Positions 45,196-53,351 of a stretch of 64,000 nt of DNA are shown piece after piece. Each line of letters opens with the position of its first letter. The first letter of the stretch is position 1. The stretch covers positions 62,001-126,000 of the forward strand of contig JAJFJT010000012.1 in NCBI GenBank assembly GCA_021773795.1, read 5' to 3'. A program made the translations under genes and the position numbers. Source of the DNA: Gammaproteobacteria bacterium (GTDB taxonomy: Bacteria; Pseudomonadota; Gammaproteobacteria; HK1). Under the pieces are notes generated by a model. The model did no database searches, was not told the origin of the DNA, and worked only from the letters and a program-made list of their open reading frames with translations.

Positions 45196-46668
45196 TTTAT
45201 ACGCATATTCATTTTAATGAGCGCGCTGCTGCTCGCGGCCTGTGGTGAAGCACCGCGGGATGGTCTTCGCTTCGGGCTTTCCTCGCGCCCGGTCACCCTC
45301 GACCCGCGCTACGCTACCGATGCCGCCTCCACCCGTATCAATCGGCTCCTCTACCGTCGCCTGGTTGATTTTGATGATGCCTTCAAGGCGGTTCCGTCAC
45401 TGGCCTCCTGGGAACGTCTGGCTCCCATCCTCTATCGCTTCAGCCTTGGAATCGAAGGCAGAACATTCCATGACGGCACCCGGCTTGGGGCTGGCGATGT
45501 CAAAGCCACCTATGACGCTTTGCTGGCGCCGAAAACGGCCTCACCTCATCGTTCTTCACTGGAAAATATCGAGCGCATAGAAGTTATCGACGATGACACC
45601 GTGGATTTCCACCTGCGGCGTCCCGATGTGCTCTTCCCCGGGCGCTTGGTGGTGGGTATCCTGCCGGCATCGGGCATCGCCTCGGGGCATCCTTTTCATT
45701 CCCAACCACTGGGTAGTGGAGAATTTGGCTTTCTCGCCTGGCCGGAGGAGGGCGTGCTGCGCTTGCGTCGCCTTGCCGATGGCCAGACGCTTGAATTTGT
45801 CCATGTTCCTGAGCCAACGGTGCGGGCGCTAAAGCTTTTGCGTGGCGAGATCGATATGTTGCAGGGGGATCTGCCGGCGGAACTGGTGGCCTGGCTTGCC
45901 CAGCGCCCTGAGCTCACTGTGCAGCGGGGACAGGGGAGTGGTTTTGCCTATCTCGGTTTCAACCTTGAGGATCCGCTGACGGGGCAGCTGCCACTGCGTA
46001 CCGCTATTGCCCATGCCCTCGATCGGCCGGCGATCATCCGTTACCTGTTGCGCGGCGCGGCACGGCCTGCCAGTGCCTTATTGCCACCCGACCATTGGGC
46101 GGGGCACGCTAATTTACCCACCTTGGGCCATGATCCGGAGCGCGCCCGTGGATTGCTGCGGGCAGCTGGTTTTGATGCCACCCATCCACCGCGCATCACC
46201 TACAAGACCTCCAGCGACCCCTTTCGCATCCGCCTGGCTACGGTGATTCAACATCAGCTTGCCGCCGTGGGGATCGACGTGCGCCTGCAAAGCTACGATT
46301 GGGGGACCTTCTACGGTGACATCAAGGCCGGACGTTTCCAGATGTACAGTCTGGCGTGGATTGGTATTCAGATGCCGGACATCTTTCGTTATGCCTTCCA
46401 CAGTGCCGCCATGCCGCCTGATGGTGCCAATCGTGGCCGTCTGCAACACACTCGTGTAGATCAATTGATCGAGGCTGCCGAGGCGGCGCAGTCGCTGGAG
46501 CAGCAGGCGGGCTATTACCGGGAACTGCAGGCATTGCTATTGCAACAGTTGCCCTATGTGCCCCTGTGGTATGAGGACAATGTTTTTGTTGCACGTCGGG
46601 AAATACAGGGCTACCAGCTGGCGCGGGACGGCAACTATGATGGCCTGAAGCAGGCGCTGCGCCAGTGA
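45178..46668 (+). CDS. ABC transporter solute-binding lipoprotein (SBP family 5, peptide/oligopeptide type)
   Basis: 496 residues from GTG 45178. Lipobox LLLAAC then GEAPRDG near residue 20, followed by the family-5 fold: DPRYATDAASTRINRLLYRR, TFHDGTRLGAGDVKATYDALL, and the C-terminal LPYVPLWYEDN. It binds peptides or similar solutes at the outer face of the inner membrane; no permease genes are adjacent. The present start lies inside a MITE. Before insertion, ATG 45030 would have read MRTHISPFIRIFILMSALLL then AAC. The next gene overlaps its stop. Linked L,D-transpeptidase and MltF suggest murein peptides as solute, an inference. Confidence 0.87.
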   Translation: MILEVPFIRIFILMSALLLAACGEAPRDGLRFGLSSRPVTLDPRYATDAASTRINRLLYRRLVDFDDAFKAVPSLASWERLAPILYRFSLGIEGRTFHDGTRLGAGDVKATYDALLAPKTASPHRSSLENIERIEVIDDDTVDFHLRRPDVLFPGRLVVGILPASGIASGHPFHSQPLGSGEFGFLAWPEEGVLRLRRLADGQTLEFVHVPEPTVRALKLLRGEIDMLQGDLPAELVAWLAQRPELTVQRGQGSGFAYLGFNLEDPLTGQLPLRTAIAHALDRPAIIRYLLRGAARPASALLPPDHWAGHANLPTLGHDPERARGLLRAAGFDATHPPRITYKTSSDPFRIRLATVIQHQLAAVGIDVRLQSYDWGTFYGDIKAGRFQMYSLAWIGIQMPDIFRYAFHSAAMPPDGANRGRLQHTRVDQLIEAAEAAQSLEQQAGYYRELQALLLQQLPYVPLWYEDNVFVARREIQGYQLARDGNYDGLKQALRQ

Positions 46669-47141
46669 ACATCGACATCGATCTGGGCCGGCAACGCATG
46701 GTGCTTTTGGATGATGTCGAGGTGGTGGCGGAGTATCCGGTTTCTACCGCCGCCCGGGGGGCGGGTGAACTCCGTGGCAGTGAATGTACGCCACGGGGAC
46801 GGCATCGGATTTGTGCCTGTATCGGCGCGGGCCATCCGGAAAACACGGTATTTCGGGGCCGTCGTCCCACGGGTGAGATTTATACCCCGATGCTGGCCGA
46901 AGCACAGCCTGGTCAGGACTGGATTCTGACCCGTATCCTCTGGCTGAGCGGACTGGAAGTGGGTAAAAACCGTTACGGTGAGGTAGATACGCAGGGTCGC
47001 TTTATCTATATCCACGGCGCCCCGGATGGGGTGCCGATGGGGAGGACTGGCTCACATGGTTGCATCCGCATGCATAACGCGGATCTATTGGCATTATTTG
47101 AGCGTGTCCGCGTTGGGGATGAGGTGCTTATTCGGGAGTAG
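46665..47141 (+). CDS. L,D-transpeptidase (YkuD domain)
   Basis: 158 residues, essentially one YkuD domain: start INIDLGRQRM-like strand (DIDLGRQRMVLLDD), YPVSTAA, FIYIHGAPDG and the catalytic SHGCIRMHN with Cys. The family makes 3-3 cross-links in peptidoglycan or attaches proteins to it. No signal peptide or membrane helix is visible from GTG 46665, which is unusual for an enzyme of the periplasm; either the export signal is lost or the start is elsewhere. It overlaps the binding-protein stop by four bases and converges with mltF, sharing 14 bases at the 3' ends. Confidence 0.85.
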   Translation: MNIDIDLGRQRMVLLDDVEVVAEYPVSTAARGAGELRGSECTPRGRHRICACIGAGHPENTVFRGRRPTGEIYTPMLAEAQPGQDWILTRILWLSGLEVGKNRYGEVDTQGRFIYIHGAPDGVPMGRTGSHGCIRMHNADLLALFERVRVGDEVLIRE

Positions 47142-48492
47142 CTAGCGGCGAATCAGGCTGCTGCGCGTGCCAGGTGAGCAAATCGTAGTAGCGGCGGATA
47201 TTTTCCACATAGCGCACCGGCTCGTAACCGCGGGCATAACCATAGCGGGTCAGGCGGTACCATTTTTTCTGGCTTAACAGCGGCAGATAGCGTTTCAAAT
47301 CGACCCAGCGATCCGGATCAGCACCATCCTTCTCCGCCAGAACGCGGGCATCCTCCAAGTGTCCGAAGCCAACATTATAGGCAGCCAGGGTAAACCAGGT
47401 GCGATCCGGCTCAGGAATGCGCGCCGGGATTTTACTGTAAATACTGGAGAAATAGCGCGCCCCTCCCACTACGCTCTGGTATGGATCGAGGCGATTTTCC
47501 ACCCCTACCTGCGCGGCAGTATTGCGGGTCAGCATCATGAGGCCACGCACCCCGGTGGGTGATTTTGCTTGTGGATTCCAGTGGGATTCCTGATAGCCCA
47601 TGGCGGCGAGTAATTTCCAGTCCAGCGTTTGTTGTGTCGCGGCTTCTCTAAAATGAGGCAACAGTGGTGGTAAACGCTTACCCAGATGTTGCAACAGCTT
47701 GCGGGTGGCCACGTAATCAAAGCGGCTGACATGCCCGTAATGGCGCTCGATAAGTTGTGCCAGCTTGCCGTTGCTGCGTAGCTGGTTGAAATAATGGATG
47801 GCGGCGACATAGAGAGAATCGTCGCTATCCAGAGGAAAGGCCCAGGCGAGGGATTGTTGCTGCTTGAAGTCAAAGGCGACCCCGAGTTCCGGGTAGATCT
47901 GGCGCACGAGGGCAAATTCGTTGGTGTGGGCGATGGTATATCGAGCTATCTGCAGGCGAACCAGATTCAGCATTTCATCACTGTAGGCGGCGGCATTTTT
48001 CATCCAATAAATACCGGGATAACGCACTTCCAGTTTTTGGAGCAAACCGATATGCAGGCTGTCAGCACCGACCTCCAGCCCTTTGCGCCGCAGATCGGCG
48101 GGAGAGCGCGGGCGCCAGTCACCGCGGCGGTAGATAAGCTGGGTACCCACCTGCTGGTAGATGGGGCCAAAACGTACCCGCTGCTTGCGTTCGGGGGTGA
48201 TGGCCAGCCCGGCAGCCGCTAGATGGGCATCGCCGCGGCGCAGTTCTTCCATGGCCTGCAAGGGGGTCTGGGTGGTGCTGATCTCAAGACGCACCCCGAG
48301 GCTATCGGCAAAACCCTTGGCGAGGTCATATTCAAGCCCGGTGGGGCCGTTGGCGCCGAGATAATAGCTGGTGGGATTATTGCGCGTGACTACCCGCAGC
48401 ACGCCAGCTTTCCGAACCCCATCGAGCACGCCCTCCTGCGGAGAACAGAAGGTGACAAACAGACCGGTGAGGAGGATAAAAAGTGTCTTCAA
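47128..48492 (-). CDS. mltF: Membrane-bound lytic murein transglycosylase F
   Basis: 454-residue lipoprotein (TGLFVTFC lipobox near residue 16). The N-terminal half is a family-3 solute-binding fold (GVLRVVTRNNPTSYYLG, GLEYDLAKGFADSLGV); the C-terminal half is an SLT lysozyme-like domain with the catalytic Glu in MGYQESHWNP, followed by GVRGLMMLT and AYNVGFGHLEDAR. MltF cleaves glycan strands to give 1,6-anhydro muropeptides and its N-terminal domain senses muropeptides. Typical length and order of domains. Confidence 0.94.
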   Translation of the reverse strand: MKTLFILLTGLFVTFCSPQEGVLDGVRKAGVLRVVTRNNPTSYYLGANGPTGLEYDLAKGFADSLGVRLEISTTQTPLQAMEELRRGDAHLAAAGLAITPERKQRVRFGPIYQQVGTQLIYRRGDWRPRSPADLRRKGLEVGADSLHIGLLQKLEVRYPGIYWMKNAAAYSDEMLNLVRLQIARYTIAHTNEFALVRQIYPELGVAFDFKQQQSLAWAFPLDSDDSLYVAAIHYFNQLRSNGKLAQLIERHYGHVSRFDYVATRKLLQHLGKRLPPLLPHFREAATQQTLDWKLLAAMGYQESHWNPQAKSPTGVRGLMMLTRNTAAQVGVENRLDPYQSVVGGARYFSSIYSKIPARIPEPDRTWFTLAAYNVGFGHLEDARVLAEKDGADPDRWVDLKRYLPLLSQKKWYRLTRYGYARGYEPVRYVENIRRYYDLLTWHAQQPDSPLATPE

Positions 48493-48613
48493 GGGCAGTT
48501 TCCGGGTAGGGCCGGCGGCAGTCTAACAGGAGAAGTCGGACTATTGTTGACCGTTGCCTGGGCGGGTATCCTTGGCGCCCGCTGTCTGGAAACACAATCA
48601 GCCAAGGGTTTTT

Positions 48614-48685
48614 CAGGAGAGGTACCGAAGTGGTCATAACGGCACCGACTCGAAATCGGTTGGGGGCTTACGCCCCACGTGGGTT
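48614..48685 (+). pseudogene. Truncated copy of tRNA-Ser(CGA)
   Basis: 72 bases identical to 48825-48896: two leading bases, acceptor 5' strand, D arm, anticodon arm with CGA, the long variable arm and the first part of the T arm (GTGGGTT). After that the sequence diverges (TGACGAATTGG), so the T loop, its 3' strand and the acceptor 3' strand are missing. It cannot fold into a normal tRNA. It lies 211 bases upstream of the intact gene in the same orientation. Confidence 0.85.
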
Positions 48686-48826
48686 TGACGAATTGGCAGG
48701 ATAGCCGATTCGCACGGAGCGTTTCTCAGCGAGGCCCGCAGGGCGAGGCACAGGGAAGTGCCGAGTGCACCCCACCCTTGGCAAGGCCCTGGAGTCATGC
48801 GCCAATGGTGGTGAAAAGTTTTAACA

Positions 48827-48917
48827 GGAGAGGTACCGAAGTGGTCATAACGGCACCGACTCGAAATCGGTTGGGGGCTTACGCCCCACGTGGGTTCGAA
48901 CCCCACCCTCTCCGCCA
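48827..48917 (+). tRNA. tRNA-Ser (anticodon CGA)
   Basis: 91 bases including encoded CCA. Acceptor GGAGAGG pairs with CCTCTCC, discriminator G; anticodon stem CCGACTCGAAATCGG carries CGA, decoding UCG; a long variable arm (GGGGGCTTACGCCCC) identifies the serine class; T arm GTGGGTTCGAACCCCAC is canonical. Followed by a terminator at 49027-49048. Confidence 0.96.
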
Positions 48918-49026
48918 TTCAGTCCTTTGTAATCAATGGGTTACGATGGACGTTTTCGGTTAGGGACCCCTGATTACCCTACGGTTCGTTACTCTCAGGT
49001 CACTACTTTTTGGCGCGAATAGTTTG

Positions 49027-49048
49027 AGGGCCTTTTAGCCCTTTTTTT
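49027..49048 (+). terminator. Intrinsic terminator after tRNA-Ser
   Basis: AGGGC, loop CTTTTA, GCCCT followed by a run of T. About 110 bases after the tRNA and before oadG. Confidence 0.65.
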
Positions 49049-49148
49049 ATGGCTCCATAAATCGCAATACATTTGTTCCTTGCAGATTATGTAGAATGCA
49101 GCAGCTTGTAACCGCCTTTTGCAAAGAGATTGAGAGCGATTTTCGCCT

Positions 49149-49388
49149 ATGCCCGCAACCGATTTACTTGTTGATGGATTGAATCTCATGCTGCTGGGCA
49201 TGGGCTCGGTATTCAGCTTTCTATCCGTTCTGGTGGTGGCCATGCTGGGTATGTCGCGTCTGGCTCGGGCCTTTGCTGGCCCAGAGAAAGCACCGGTTTC
49301 CAGTCCCGCGGTCGGTGCGGGTGACGAAGGAGAGTTAATCGCGGTGATCTCCGCGGCCGTTAAACGCTATCGAAGCCACAAATCCTGA
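49149..49388 (+). CDS. oadG: Oxaloacetate decarboxylase gamma subunit
   Basis: 79 residues: one membrane helix at about 14-38 (MLLGMGSVFSFLSVLVVAML) and a short cytoplasmic tail ending AVKRYRSHKS, as in OadG, which holds the alpha and beta subunits together and binds zinc. First gene of the oadGAB operon, 36 bp before oadA. Assignment rests on size, topology and position. Confidence 0.88.
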   Translation: MPATDLLVDGLNLMLLGMGSVFSFLSVLVVAMLGMSRLARAFAGPEKAPVSSPAVGAGDEGELIAVISAAVKRYRSHKS

Positions 49389-49424
49389 CCCTTAGACGGG
49401 TCTTTGAAGGGAAGTAGAGAAAGT

Positions 49425-51230
49425 ATGAGTAATTCAAAGCCACTCGGCATTACGGAGCTCGTTTTACGCGACGCCCATCAGTCCCTGTTTGCCACCCGTA
49501 TGCGCATCGAGGACATGCTGCCTATCGCCACCAAGCTCGACAAGGTGGGCTATTGGTCTTTGGAGGTATGGGGTGGGGCAACCTTCGATTCCTGCATCCG
49601 GTATCTTGGTGAAGATCCCTGGGAGCGGCTACGCAAGCTGAAGGCGGTACTGCCCAATACGCGCACGCAGATGCTGTTCCGGGCACAGAATATACTGGGC
49701 TATCGTCATTACGCTGACGATGTGGTGCGGGCCTTTGTGGAGCGTGCGGCGATTAACGGCATGGATGTCTTCCGTATCTTCGACGCCATGAACGATGTGC
49801 GGAACCTGGAGACTGCGGTCAAGGCGACTCTGGCCGTGGACAAACACGCACAGGGCGCGCTTTCCTACACCATTAGCTCAGTCCACAAGATAGATTACTG
49901 GCTGGACATGGCCAGGCGGTTGGAGGATATGGGTTGTCACTCCATCTGTATCAAGGATATGGCCGGGTTGCTGAAGCCTTACATTGCCTTCGAGCTGGTT
50001 TCCCGATTGAAGGAGACAGTGGCGGTTCCCATTGCTCTGCACAGCCACGCCACTACCGGTATGAGTACTGCTGCGATTATCAAGGCCGTTGAGGCTGATA
50101 TCGACATGGTGGATACCTCTATTTCCTCCATGAGCACCACCTATGGCCACTCGCCCACGGAGTCCGTGGTGGCGATTCTTCAACATGAAGAGCGGGATAC
50201 GGGGTTGAAGCTGAAGCCGCTGGAGGGGATTGCGGCCTATTTTCGCGAGGCACGCAAAAAATATGTAAAGTTCGAGGGTTCTCTAAAGGGGGTGGATTCA
50301 CGCATTCTGGTGGCCCAGGTTCCCGGCGGCATGCTTACTAATATGGAAAATCAGCTCCGCGAACAGGGGGCCAGCGACCGCTTTGATGAGGTGCTCGAAG
50401 AGATCCCGAGAGTACGGGAGGATCTCGGCATTATCCCGCTGGTGACGCCTACCTCGCAGATCGTGGGTACCCAGGCGGTGCTGAACGTGCTCACTGGGGA
50501 GCGCTACAAGACGCTCACCAAGGAGACCATCGCCATCCTAAAGGGCGAATACGGCGCCTCGCTGGCACCGGTCAACGCGGAGCTACAGGCGCGGGTGCTT
50601 GGAGATGAGGAGGAGGCGATCACTTGTCGCCCCGCAGATTTACTCTCTCCCGAGGTCGATAAGCTCTCCGCAGAGTTTGAGAAGTTGGCCCAGGAAAAGA
50701 ATATCCGGGTAGCCGAGAATGAGATTGAGGACGTACTGATTTACGCGCTGTTTCCTCAGGTGGGTCTCAAATTTTTGGAAAATCGGGATAACCCGGATGC
50801 CTTCGAGCCGGTGCCAGGAACCGAAGTCGTCGAGGCACCTCCGACATCTGCCGCTCCGGCTGTGGCTCCGGCAGGAGGCCCTGAGGCCTACACGGTGACG
50901 GTTAACGGTACCGCATACAGTGTAACTGTATCGGAGGGTGGCGAGGTTCAGCATGTGGCTCCTGCCACACTGGCGGCGCCCATCCCTGTGCCCGTGGCCG
51001 CTCCCGCTGCCAGCGGTGGAGCACCGTTACCGGCGCCGCTGGCCGGAACCATCTTCAAGATTGAGACCCAGGTGGGTGTTGCCTTCCAGGAAGGTGATGT
51101 GCTGATCGTGCTGGAGGCGATGAAGATGGAGACCGAGGTACGTGCACCGCAAGCCGGTACGGTGGCATCCATTGCCATCAAGGAAGGGGATACGGTGCAG
51201 GTGGGCGATGCGCTGTTGATGTTTAGCTGA
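49425..51230 (+). CDS. oadA: Oxaloacetate decarboxylase alpha subunit, biotin-containing
   Basis: 601 residues from ATG 49425 (GAAGGGAAG upstream). The carboxyltransferase domain starts [19 protein letters not shown] and carries DAMNDVRN and HSHATTGMS; a conserved carboxylase domain follows (about 300-460), then an Ala/Pro-rich linker (about 465-530) and a biotinyl domain with EAMKMET, the biotin Lys being 35 residues from the end. It moves CO2 from oxaloacetate to biotin; OadB then decarboxylates it and pumps sodium out. The protein could instead serve a related sodium-pump decarboxylase, but OadA is the best fit. Confidence 0.95.
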   Translation: MSNSKPLGITELVLRDAHQSLFATRMRIEDMLPIATKLDKVGYWSLEVWGGATFDSCIRYLGEDPWERLRKLKAVLPNTRTQMLFRAQNILGYRHYADDVVRAFVERAAINGMDVFRIFDAMNDVRNLETAVKATLAVDKHAQGALSYTISSVHKIDYWLDMARRLEDMGCHSICIKDMAGLLKPYIAFELVSRLKETVAVPIALHSHATTGMSTAAIIKAVEADIDMVDTSISSMSTTYGHSPTESVVAILQHEERDTGLKLKPLEGIAAYFREARKKYVKFEGSLKGVDSRILVAQVPGGMLTNMENQLREQGASDRFDEVLEEIPRVREDLGIIPLVTPTSQIVGTQAVLNVLTGERYKTLTKETIAILKGEYGASLAPVNAELQARVLGDEEEAITCRPADLLSPEVDKLSAEFEKLAQEKNIRVAENEIEDVLIYALFPQVGLKFLENRDNPDAFEPVPGTEVVEAPPTSAAPAVAPAGGPEAYTVTVNGTAYSVTVSEGGEVQHVAPATLAAPIPVPVAAPAASGGAPLPAPLAGTIFKIETQVGVAFQEGDVLIVLEAMKMETEVRAPQAGTVASIAIKEGDTVQVGDALLMFS

Positions 51231-52366
51231 TGGATCCTACCGAGGCACTCTGGCAATCAACCGGGATTGCCAACATGCAGTGGGGGCAGCTCTGCATGAT
51301 GTTGGTGGGTGGACTACTCATCTATCTGGCCATCGCGAAAAAATTCGAGCCGCTGTTGCTGTTACCCATCGGCTTTGGGGCCATTCTCAGTAATATCCCC
51401 GTAGCCGGCATCGCTGGGCCAGATGGTTTGCTAGGTTTGATCTATCACGTGGGCATCGAGACCGGTGTATTCCCGCTACTGATCTTCATGGGGGTTGGTG
51501 CACTCACTGATTTCAGTGCCCTGATCGCCCGCCCCGTGACCCTGTTTCTCGGAGCAGCGGCCCAGTTTGGTATCTTTGCGACCCTGTTGGGTGCCCTTGC
51601 CCTGAATATGCTTCCGGGCTTTGATTTCACCTTGGCGGATGCTTCGGCCATCGCCATTATTGGTGGTGCCGATGGCCCCACGGCTATTTTCCTGGCTTCG
51701 CGTTTGGCCCCGGATTTGCTGGGCGCCATTGCCGTAGCCGCCTATTCCTACATGGCGCTGGTACCCATCATTCAGCCGCCGATCATGCGAGCCCTGACCA
51801 CCGAAGCTGAGCGAGGGATAGAAATGTCCCAGTTGCGTCCGGTGAGCAAGCTGGAAAAGATCTTCTTTCCGCTCACCGTACTGCTTCTCTGCATCGTCTT
51901 TCTGCCCACCGCTGCACCGCTGATCGGGATGTTAATGTTCGGCAATTTACTCAAGGAATCCGGGGTGGTGGATCGTCTGAACAAGGCGGCCCAGAACGAA
52001 ATCATCAATATTGTCACCATTTTTCTGGGGCTGGCCGTGGGGTCGAAACTTTCTGCAGAAAGTTTCCTGTCGCTGGAGACGCTTGGCATCCTGGCCCTCG
52101 GCGCCTTGGCCTTTTGTATCGGTACTGCCACGGGGGTGCTGATGGGAAAACTCATGTGCCGCCTGACCGGTGGCAAGGTGAATCCTCTCATCGGCGCTGC
52201 GGGCGTTTCCGCAGTTCCCATGGCCGCGCGAGTGGTCAACAAGGTGGGGTTGGAAGCCAATCACCATAATTTCCTGCTAATGCACGCCATGGGTCCCAAC
52301 GTGGCCGGGGTTATCGGCTCGGCGGTGGCCGCGGGCGTGTTGCTGGCGGTGGTTGGGGGGCAGTGA
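51230..52366 (+). CDS. oadB: Oxaloacetate decarboxylase beta subunit, sodium pump
   Basis: 378-residue integral membrane protein with about nine spans. The conserved [19 protein letters not shown] holds the sodium-binding Asp, and [13 protein letters not shown] and [18 protein letters not shown] match the family. Couples decarboxylation of carboxybiotin on OadA to export of Na+. ATG shares one base with the oadA stop (TGATG). With the antiporter operon this suggests a sodium-cycling cell. Confidence 0.95.
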   Translation: MDPTEALWQSTGIANMQWGQLCMMLVGGLLIYLAIAKKFEPLLLLPIGFGAILSNIPVAGIAGPDGLLGLIYHVGIETGVFPLLIFMGVGALTDFSALIARPVTLFLGAAAQFGIFATLLGALALNMLPGFDFTLADASAIAIIGGADGPTAIFLASRLAPDLLGAIAVAAYSYMALVPIIQPPIMRALTTEAERGIEMSQLRPVSKLEKIFFPLTVLLLCIVFLPTAAPLIGMLMFGNLLKESGVVDRLNKAAQNEIINIVTIFLGLAVGSKLSAESFLSLETLGILALGALAFCIGTATGVLMGKLMCRLTGGKVNPLIGAAGVSAVPMAARVVNKVGLEANHHNFLLMHAMGPNVAGVIGSAVAAGVLLAVVGGQ

Positions 52367-52395
52367 GCCCCGCCTAAAATGGCTTTTCCACACGA

Positions 52396-52487
52396 CTGCA
52401 TGGATGCAGGAGGTAGGGCGACGCATATGTACAGGGATGTACGGTAGTAGGGCAATGCAGGAACAATCACCTACATGGATGTAGGTG
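52396..52487. repeat. Three successive short hairpins of one design
   Basis: CTGCA-TGGA-TGCAG (52396-52409), GTACA-GGGA-TGTAC (52429-52442) and CACCTACA-TGGA-TGTAGGTG (52468-52487). Arms differ but loop (T/G)GGA and following GGTAG/GG-TGAGG sequence recur at about 33-40 base steps. They follow oadB directly and may limit transcription or protect the 3' end of the oad message. Confidence 0.6.
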
Positions 52488-52550
52488 AGGGGCGTGAGCA
52501 GGATGCGGAAGCTTTGCCGAGGACGCCAAAGACGAGTAGAACAGCCCTAA

Positions 52551-52691
52551 GGGCACCTCTAAAAGCCCAATTTTCGTCGCAATACGGTGTTTCTCGAAGA
52601 AAAGTTTCGCTTACATATCAAACATATGCTGCACTCAACTTTTTCGCTCATGCTTTGTCTTGCTTGGAAACTTGAGTTTTTAGAGGTACCC
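52551..52691. mobile_element. 141-bp MITE, copy B
   Basis: Inverted ends GGGCACCTCTA and TAGAGGTACCC, flanked by CTAA at 52547-52550 and 52692-52695 as target duplication. Reverse complement of copy A (45055-45195) with scattered substitutions and the same length. Intergenic, no gene disrupted. Confidence 0.9.
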
Positions 52692-52958
52692 CTAAGTCCA
52701 ACAGGCTCCTAGGCCCAGTGGGAATGGTTGAAATTGTTGGAGCGCACCTATGCCGGCATCACAATGGGGGGTGGAAAGAGTCCAAAAACCCAGCAAGTGC
52801 GCCTTCAACGTCATGCTATAGTCGACCGTAAATCGCATTCAAAATCGTTCAACATTCAACCTTTTACGGATATCTGCCGGGTTGCTCGATTGGGCATCGC
52901 CGTGGAGTGCCCCGTGCGACTGTAATGCTTTTACTGCCAGGGTGGGGGATAAGTCGAC

Positions 52959-53342
52959 ATGAACTACGAAAAAGTTATCTTTGGATTTTTTATTATCCTG
53001 TCTCTGACACTCAATTTTGGGTTTTTTATAGGAGAAATCGATAATCCAGAGCACCACAATATTTTTGAGTTTTTCTTTGTGGTGGTGGTCAACATCATTG
53101 CCACCGGGTTGAAGCTGGGTGATCGGACGCAGATAGGCGCCTTGTTGTTGGCCACCAGTTTTGTTGCTGTCCTGCAGTTGGTCACCGCCTCGATAGTATG
53201 GGCCTATGTTATGCATGTATCGCAGACTGGCCTGACCCCCACCGTAATTGCCAGCATCGTCTCCCTGTCCGGTGGTGCATTAATGGCCAATATCATATCC
53301 GTCATCATTCTGGTGTCGGAAACCCTCATGATGCGCCGTTGA
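52959..53342 (+). CDS. Small integral membrane protein, DUF6394-like
   Basis: 127 residues with four predicted membrane helices (about 7-25, 36-52, 62-85, 97-122). Sequences EKVIFGFFIILSLTLNFGF and IATGLKLGDRTQIGALLLAT match my memory of DUF6394, a family of unknown function found next to RCK-type potassium channels. Here too it is ten bases upstream of such a channel, so an accessory subunit role is likely by association only. Confidence 0.75.
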   Translation: MNYEKVIFGFFIILSLTLNFGFFIGEIDNPEHHNIFEFFFVVVVNIIATGLKLGDRTQIGALLLATSFVAVLQLVTASIVWAYVMHVSQTGLTPTVIASIVSLSGGALMANIISVIILVSETLMMRR

Positions 53343-53351
53343 GAATCAGGC

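Noticed and set aside
48634-48918. Minus-strand ORF over tRNA-Ser beginning MAERVGFEPTWG
   Set aside because: This is the well-known spurious translation of the antisense of a serine tRNA; the tRNA is certain.
52396-52487. CRISPR array
   Set aside because: The repeated units are self-complementary hairpins with different arms and no constant repeat/spacer pattern; no cas genes in the window.
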